Positions 63,601 through 64,000 of a DNA stretch of 64,000 bases are shown here, in pieces (position 1 is the stretch's first letter; each line of letters starts with the position of its first letter). The translations under genes were made by a program, and so were the position numbers. Source of the DNA: Aurantiochytrium sp. KH105 (lineage: Eukaryota; Sar; Bigyra; Thraustochytrida; Thraustochytriidae); the NCBI GenBank assembly GCA_003116975.1, contig BGKB01000004.1:434001-498000 (forward strand). The letters run 5' to 3'. The notes under the pieces are model-generated. The model worked only from the letters and a program-made list of their open reading frames with translations. It was not told the origin of the DNA and searched no databases.

Positions 63601-64000
63601 TGGACACCTCGAGCGAATACTGCATGACGCGATCAAGTTGACCTTGGCGCAAGTTCCGGCACCAGTTGACCAGCGTACGACGCTGCACTTGTAGAACCTC
63701 ATACAGCTCGAACTCAGGAATGAGCAAACGTCCTTCTTCTCGGTTGGGTTTGTTCCACGTGTGACGCGTTGTGAGGTAAATGAAGCTGCCCACGAGTGTC
63801 TGCGCCACACGGGTCTTCATCGTCTCCACAGACACGTTGCGGCACATGAGCAGCAAGTGGGCATGCAGATCGCAGGCCAACTTGGAGTTGCGACGAATGA
63901 GATCCTCGTCGGTAGGGTCCTTGCGGGTCTGGTTGTCGAGCTTTTGCAGGTAATCGCGAAAAAGGGTGCTCAAGGGCCCAAGCATCATATCCCGAATCTC
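45689..64000 (-). CDS. Giant (>6,100 aa) multidomain protein with DUF3638/DUF3645 P-loop core, 5' partial
   Basis: One uninterrupted frame; it is open at the right edge (E-I-R-D precede the ATG at 63988, residue 1 here), so the true start lies outside. Visible in order: a small beta-barrel-like segment 748-800 (VNVGDHVKYMVKKG); thioredoxin-like fold 1478-1590 with WKPSC (1496-1500), lacking one Cys; WWE-like domain about 1708-1780; SPRY-like halves about 1848-1923 and 2087-2153 separated by a SAM-like helix set 1957-2006; a second WWE-like domain about 2390-2445; FGG repeats about 2533-2560; a full thioredoxin with WCQPC (2775-2779); the DUF3638 P-loop GAGKTT from 3242 and LLDEVD (D3425); zinc knuckle 3719-3747; DUF3645 (LAVPFVGKD) near 4150; helicase motif VI-like QGAFRMRGIGKGQ from 4531; EF-hands near 5168 and 5205; a C/H-rich zinc finger 5383-5430; a split LamG-like region; a Tudor-like domain near 5980-6030. 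Function unknown; related DUF3638 proteins are uncharacterised or loosely annotated as ubiquitin-linked. Confidence 0.85.
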   Translation of the reverse strand, partial: EIRDMMLGPLSTLFRDYLQKLDNQTRKDPTDEDLIRRNSKLACDLHAHLLLMCRNVSVETMKTRVAQTLVGSFIYLTTRHTWNKPNREEGRLLIPEFELYEVLQVQRRTLVNWCRNLRQGQLDRVMQYSLEVSTSTSGSMGTTEDFLSSSNRWSRISGVRSVGRYAVASTRLAAGSSQEGATSGGDADGDADTSDEGSAAGGATDANASSGGSGASPARLKLLREKSFNTSVEEISDQEMFGVEMDLQIGQMTLRSRHLSALVSEISNHPDMKDLFGNGTLQVSLLERAEHRDRYRLVGLQHDIEYWITPHDECPPLSDEWGRHYDPSELFPSESWIVSLFEPVRRQFFDGPMPPAMQFLMPECALPEDAEVAILMGLHPQMGGPFKLVYLFRRLRCVHVYECLSHGRQWYWSLHLTTDSRYCLRELQQSTEARLHPSPKWWTQGAGVPYPNGNTSCLMNRVQGGRYISHADRSVVIIREAGHAENLSGGKETYLPARLLFGLIPQCLLETHRFWLDESSSGSLQVPCNLFRGEADAGGEDKATGAGGKSAPYDGEKGATNNNEAAWAAKDARRRRQDAREGYRSIQIMRGYPIEEDGEHVIVAEFQGVGSWLDIIRRKSGEAGAGSDTGIECMGGLPGVILRIMRFDKAAYSKRFLDKQAVALCLESLHLIKDQSNDPFLLKVKARREREQRKAANRLKKRATKRSKAADAAAALARSGEASHRGHGATEGASLLATEYDVNPSGHKYEVNVGDHVKYMVKKGRFIDVVVLAKNPDGTFDVQGVRGSSAGMVLERIEGHDLHKTRPHNVDRGEEIWHWQGLSDSEDEDWASGQSSDEDDDISDDDNAGAIDGSELRGARAVGGSLERKKGEKRRRRRGGRGDGDADDEMEEAKKREDEDGNKSRASLTFQQFYLLDLVLEAANRDVNLCMDLLYRLSAVPGVSFADVESVAVAVKAARADHLAFAIDKNGERVARSTEEIREFEAKSGELLAIETKVGEGGTVIPDLEDSCMVMLNLMYAPRGSRLFSIARTLSRVENLAHICAWTKKSNLAVWESELALRYGASMVPRLPLRGCVPVDLVEMPRLKLGFTVRKDFEGELRMYSMDHADLYVCNERDPSTTKMLRGIPHSLLMSNTQGDLQVLVPLVAPVRPQIKTQPFSTHLVLDRTNGSWNNRISQRYFLYPVHVSLSFLETRGLESALYLMLLRFLHRDYDEVFRLTDSVATDTHLGETASTIFDYFEYANDDWHPDAHACRLKISLVTVDSGILLPWDLTTQCARYAVKLPHVCVSCRLSLEEELEVLQTERLIVTSKKHALYVDTVHKDYIMTLVKNRQHALQAQFGLGAEETNGDAASKNAYGVTVEAGVLSTSETKDGGESDEEALKNNKVLTGRAPCWVPPRGPSTSWPYYLDKTVFGETYQEVTSVKDPEHWATLRTGGVEQVVRARAMGDDEDEDDEAEGEAGNGGAGKSNGVSAGINFPAVKAPPGGWLVVACFHVLWKPSCVKAMQRIAEVAPVFPSCAFVSVRSDSLELSTLARDMKVSTFPTFIIMRGGEEVPDGRITAEDRITESLVSLLKEHVTKEDEAQFAEVLRAERRVTRERLQVTLDNFVPDADDADGKQRMPDKARNKKRASKKRAGSSADNEKAGAEASEARKKAIEMQLAQLDSDNDESDYDDEDLQWTWDDETAQSMVIEKLGMRVVLRPEDLDASDATWEWSLEYDGRNWTKFADDQNKKIEMHYIAGDLYRGSSITIDRGDQGGRKVDIWDNNVQIASYELTGFRGRFLEPYREYLVIRRRGQRLPVPGEPEVSPERKMRDEQLRRDREVRDRMRAEALASRRGKDNEGIRGSMGFVPSSGVHEWTLVWSHEPSRNGEGDAVGICSENCEKMGPGPAPLLGNASDSSSLALYANGKLYHRGKLLAEVAPRLRASQAALKPLEDDAADAAEKKKLAREDLDEQMQELVAKLDENGLEEVADKFIINGYTTVESFEKLSEEDFKSFDIDDELLDKFTQFFAGEMEEESGSESGSDGEDDESEGDDPDEDADADADEGKDDNKKNKSGKGVRQLRQRNGDNKILPVLAKAEGLLGTMARLTQGDAVNLWGSGARVTCILDTDREDGLLRFQVDGTPLECEVRGIFSILGAHCVYPCISLAPYDIPQQDWKKSANERKAGMGANKDEDERADGESKNADAVDKKSKKTASKKSARKTKSKSANGDGDDNDDANSQGDGERDEQEDEEEDEERKAIVKGLVGLTKLDEADFKKFGTSELRKLVKRAEELVKNQAVEPAVTLLAEDEVEDAAAADKAAAAAAAGTGDGAKSASKRRGKERKSSSSESSASESEESSSSSEEESDEDEESEESDEESDEDSPGRGRKGGKDTKEDAAKKVPIKRCVWMYQEQNRWIRYDTETAVTLERARRSGSKECEVTVGGERMLVRFRKVDNSSAQDVGEQNRSGSGGEKMRVRRQVIGKGISAGWETLSMTYDAPLSLYGNMALDVLDRVWSKGETMDGAKCGYGFLFLYGLLQGKLRCRIGGSSGFGGFGGFGGFGGFGGFGGFGDFGGWGGWGSTTSGKSDSHRFATLLAQLYTDRRLKSVPASIINVLIRNRQLCSRMPEFRDTRKNKRNKVFNGWADEREAQSPLAALFSQVVPSLQSLKRKRGAMQFPPAPPYPELDPAPKDYAVRRILTTSSDDEVATSRLSNRPELTDLSCSKRQLRPVSDHEVTALANAVGMRLAGEDVRFRIEAPLDIEDEDHFDRVMEALAHENRLVVVQFHATWCQPCKAVSPTLLALSRRTPGVRFLRVDVDDCDMLSERYEIEKLPALAIFRGGATPEHRVSSIVGVSSDFSTTVETTIDGLLTDEEKAAIKRFRREQSRHRDETMPASDFARAQLESQGEGGDDEGEQESKDNHVPLELENAKTHLGTDSEELRILAQSPLASLQKYLLWSTRGELGLSDVQDQIPFKVNKHEAAGNAVAKSMLGRMEEDVRSWSSTANAKASVGLRVLPRKVLAEFCSPGGDTAPIEAALAGISDLTKELRDLRGQDSAVVEKMLPLLTQAANHIELGRQSGPTRNEKIVHLLRREAGQETYIWIEFLFGALLSTRAEEDILRLNPYLSPENARTLLKIVTVVLLRANRIGHTNRCIGLSIRLRAKLQSLLALPPVDRIARRNELVLSLSQMSESFGEALSDGRHFVDANDLSFDPRFLLFEFTWNLLLREKQVEIVNMFMSNLAQDTSKVKQMIMGAGKTTVVAPLLALMLADGKSLVMSVVPKALLEMSRTRMRETFATIMQKRIYTLQFDRGTSVQRAMRRGLENAVRNRGIVVATPTTVKSIMLAYIETLNKITLAKEQGMSLRTAAAASGEGPVAAGKSDPDAAVNADPRSSPAEGDSKSALKTSTAATALPLDEQAAELQKILTIFRQGSILLDEVDLILHPLKSELNFPMGEKFDLDASQQGERWSLPTHMLDAIFFTERGKVSTFEQRGQALDILKRLSAIIDEGYKCRALQQLPHITLLNLTFYQNELRPILAEWAYLWLQKHHLHGIDHAEAIRYIVDGGESRSHARLFLEGFEENGTKSESMMSGATEAATARARKVHDLTEELYENEAALVEHISQSSDLLSQLQERIARLTKRVEEAQYPRDDSLDNNIVVWLSVAFDSQQGAARAVHQGSVLSQCAKLEETGLTVKRCEDEDETVRRAKDLYGAKQLRCVIIGGDESRVGCSADCENHHNTICLRCNKDWGNHSGHTCARGQGSRGSFPPEDSEEVYELVDMVTDLVEGERTLKVPAKRIVIFAAHCNIHEEERMALWELGVTVVDSTEDLAKVVDEIEDYDRGSRSRRAATEDNGEGGQGDEGDEERKAEDENEDAEQRTSLSIPQDDDDVVFLRTALGRGPDGRKIGGRSTAKGSSLTEDDEPAGGESETLTIPPPLPLERVSSSTSKELQALRQRLEALEVAKGEVTEDDEEERQRLREHINSSRNKLQTEIDGMRTDTKVALQRIPKEFLSAEALEARKSGALLQGQSYEIHSRGLGARLAQALQWIDKVAPERTTTTAAKTGSGETKTEGESADKTFGDEAFVSLVANLQSLERQSLAAKIVARVSPQHKKLLNLTRDWLRTFLPHCLGKINRVSFGLLNDEDCKRALEEDPLMPRSRLKLAVPFVGKDVPSSSSEFAHPDITIGLTILGYRYSGLRESDFETVVDEMTMEFAREIGPARERKSSQRYEQWVSESGGTLRGIRDRSGAATPATGAASGIGFGTGGATPGFAIAEPRGGGPEATSEKARATATVAAARDRLEAEEKEVVQLKYLQKSNREQMQKLYKLWKFEPLVIHHYLSHTVLPAHMRSQKVKISASGQAVGGEMLFGRRVGFSGTPSDLLPKELGRCDYETGDDGKMLSTVLDGDTTSFEYIKSNWNVEDLLKGIAQAESPRYHALIDTGALITGYSNKQVARALLNLGLSWCDGVVFLDDDDKQQVLVRATGRVISADQCGVPLERRFAFYDQIHTTGMDIKHVVNARAVITLGKDMVFRDYVQGAFRMRGIGKGQTICAYIIPEVQELMKRELQAAGVTAGTYSSTDEDKTLVDIVAWLVINSMRSEQVQWSMLCMQNISNVYRKNALKQLMRKQAVKLESADDSRQALNVFRESVDFDLEGNVPDPLPFSKRLENMIEDHDDFILSETERQIGRNVLHEVKQYSGTSQETSEQKLESEQEREQEQEQEKEVRAKRDQQIEVEKFVDREYSRADEHPRSWPFRLLSRDPARIKNADALDPKARAAARAAAVDEDYPFYPLSDFKLRHQEPLEFPDFMYFSRNYFNPNWNGLRRVKNVVMVLEWAPSVAKITPLGPEESAALHPIKGEAERSLKKAYELLSVRTGELSAEDVIQAVRASTDIRLSEVEVADVMAEFGTDRSTLTLANLRRLLTRGRLRSVEHGRNYVIVSLAEAETIRRILHLHAAQEDVLITGSDTEIALRYTPLSTMGSSEAAKRAELAGADGDGSSSLDGLDEAMTLTAPASGTSSGRIGSVGEASPSDPTSAAEAAQVEYGMVLDASRRWRVADGVTFDTLAPNFQAAMAHTCARFLDCNMHFRSVDLNVLLCALQRNSVHARELFFLQTMGCKRRMDRKWSETPLAKIFSVPDEWCAFKQRAQAVFVRESIRSKRLTEWEAFTAFDSDDNGLLGPAEFYGALRWLGVPNLTPDDVVDMFSVADRNGDGMIDYKEYIVFLEGEEEAAGIVEEDEEERELVPQVDGSLPHAKPLVEPYGADVLREVMVKRAREEMQRLEEERIRREAYNRAFDIKVFEEELEASKSREGGANPLLRPLSSSTSDGGEASQARDENAMLCEYSFVSNERPLRMTASGHGRFVQELTHVTTERASDAITANKQRCRFGHELRTTWYSWRKCSTCGVRNNVRFECSNYDCSYYLCSRCHASAGEEKKRAREDLSKQTTFFNCAAGGSVSLQVPTAITESSLISEEEKETEENGETTTTTTTTKDSVKNTTTVSPGHASGPANFTIMLDVRIDSLPAKGGKHALAKFSASAPQTGRHHNRKRNKANVFIDETGRVTNGSAAMPKLDPVTPKDSEESATGKTEIAKDEKAEATSTQSTTETATTQEDGAVKQDEEEDVAKGRDTVKDAAVAAGEGLSEGVAEASSKSKDDDSAKVVDACATESSGKDAEAEPADDAKDGDTEEAEKQEDSAAVEKEVVKKGKKPKKAPRKKEEPGMRRKRATKKKKRPEYSDDDHSESEEDDDDDEDLDALDDDDDQDEKGQKSAKDAEPWQGAMTGGSWHVVTIVVNGSERSMTTYVDGVSSCKFTDLNADEVELQHQVSLFGGAQQRSMRGGSVRRLVIANRALNEDKVREFSKELRSKSEKRILWYRIQPASREEKKVISNMRKTGVLVKLVTSEEDALAALKSESHFNSIVTQLWAPEKEDEDGVMCVPGFDKDGLGKPPGLSFADRVRQVDKNAPIFMDLTKPPQKAKEYIVGELIKARYHGGSFYPGRISRVHDVRMVKGKPKRVYDIDYDDGDEESEVEDQNIKPRRQKDRKGSQKTAQYQWRDEWNRELRRKAISVYQSGEHAEEMLCLAVCLRIKSTSSPTDIKR

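Overview
The window looks like nuclear DNA from a GC-rich, intron-poor unicellular eukaryote. A stramenopile, most likely a thraustochytrid (Labyrinthulomycetes), fits best. The case for a eukaryote is direct: a spliced cytosolic ribosomal protein gene (eL36) with a GTAAGT donor, two further spliced genes, a Mediator subunit, a SEL1L/Hrd3 ERAD receptor, an Ariadne-type RBR ubiquitin ligase, and AATAAA signals just after several stops. The thraustochytrid placement is inference from gene style (long single-exon ORFs, few introns, GC-rich simple-repeat intergenic DNA, a giant DUF3638/DUF3645 protein). No organelle, viral, IS-like or CRISPR sequence was recognised.

Layout, left to right. 1-3084: two tandem plus-strand paralogues of a seven-helix membrane protein, the first cut by the left edge. 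3783-7589: an S9-type glutamyl endopeptidase with a complete NUDT9-like ADP-ribose pyrophosphatase inserted in its propeller and a C-terminal membrane anchor. 7940-10505 (minus): a three-exon multispanning membrane protein of unknown family, reassembled here. 12056-12598 (minus): MED10. 13146-14636 (minus): a PH-domain protein. 16225-17029 (plus): eL36. 17422-19248 (minus): a NIPA-type magnesium transporter. 22380-24045 (plus): a spliced protein with four copies of an unfamiliar FY/KYG repeat. 24846-25784 (minus): a TauE/SafE-like transporter. 26336-27409 (minus): a METTL21-type methyltransferase. 28071-28961 (plus): omega-amidase (NIT2). 29214-31655 (minus): a disordered protein of unknown function. 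31656-36446: a 4.8-kb gene-poor stretch with a pure GAAT(56)-GATT(55) array. 36447-38330 (minus): Ariadne-type RBR ligase with a degenerate RING1. 39540-40679 (minus): YchF/OLA1 ATPase. 41638-44085 (plus): SEL1L/Hrd3. 44149-45111 (minus): a small unknown protein with a Cys/His cluster. 45689-64000 (minus): a single uninterrupted ORF of over 6,100 codons, open at the right edge.

The genes do not form one pathway. Several concern protein quality control or ubiquitin (SEL1L, RBR ligase, the giant protein with WWE and zinc-knuckle modules, the endopeptidase). Two carry modules linked to ADP-ribose chemistry: the NUDT9 insert and two WWE-like domains. The strongest candidates for something undescribed are the peptidase-NUDT9 chimera and the giant protein that combines a P-loop/helicase-like core with thioredoxin, WWE, SPRY, SAM, EF-hand, zinc and Tudor-like modules. 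Coding and splice calls come from reading the sequence only; family names rest on recognised motifs, not on searches.
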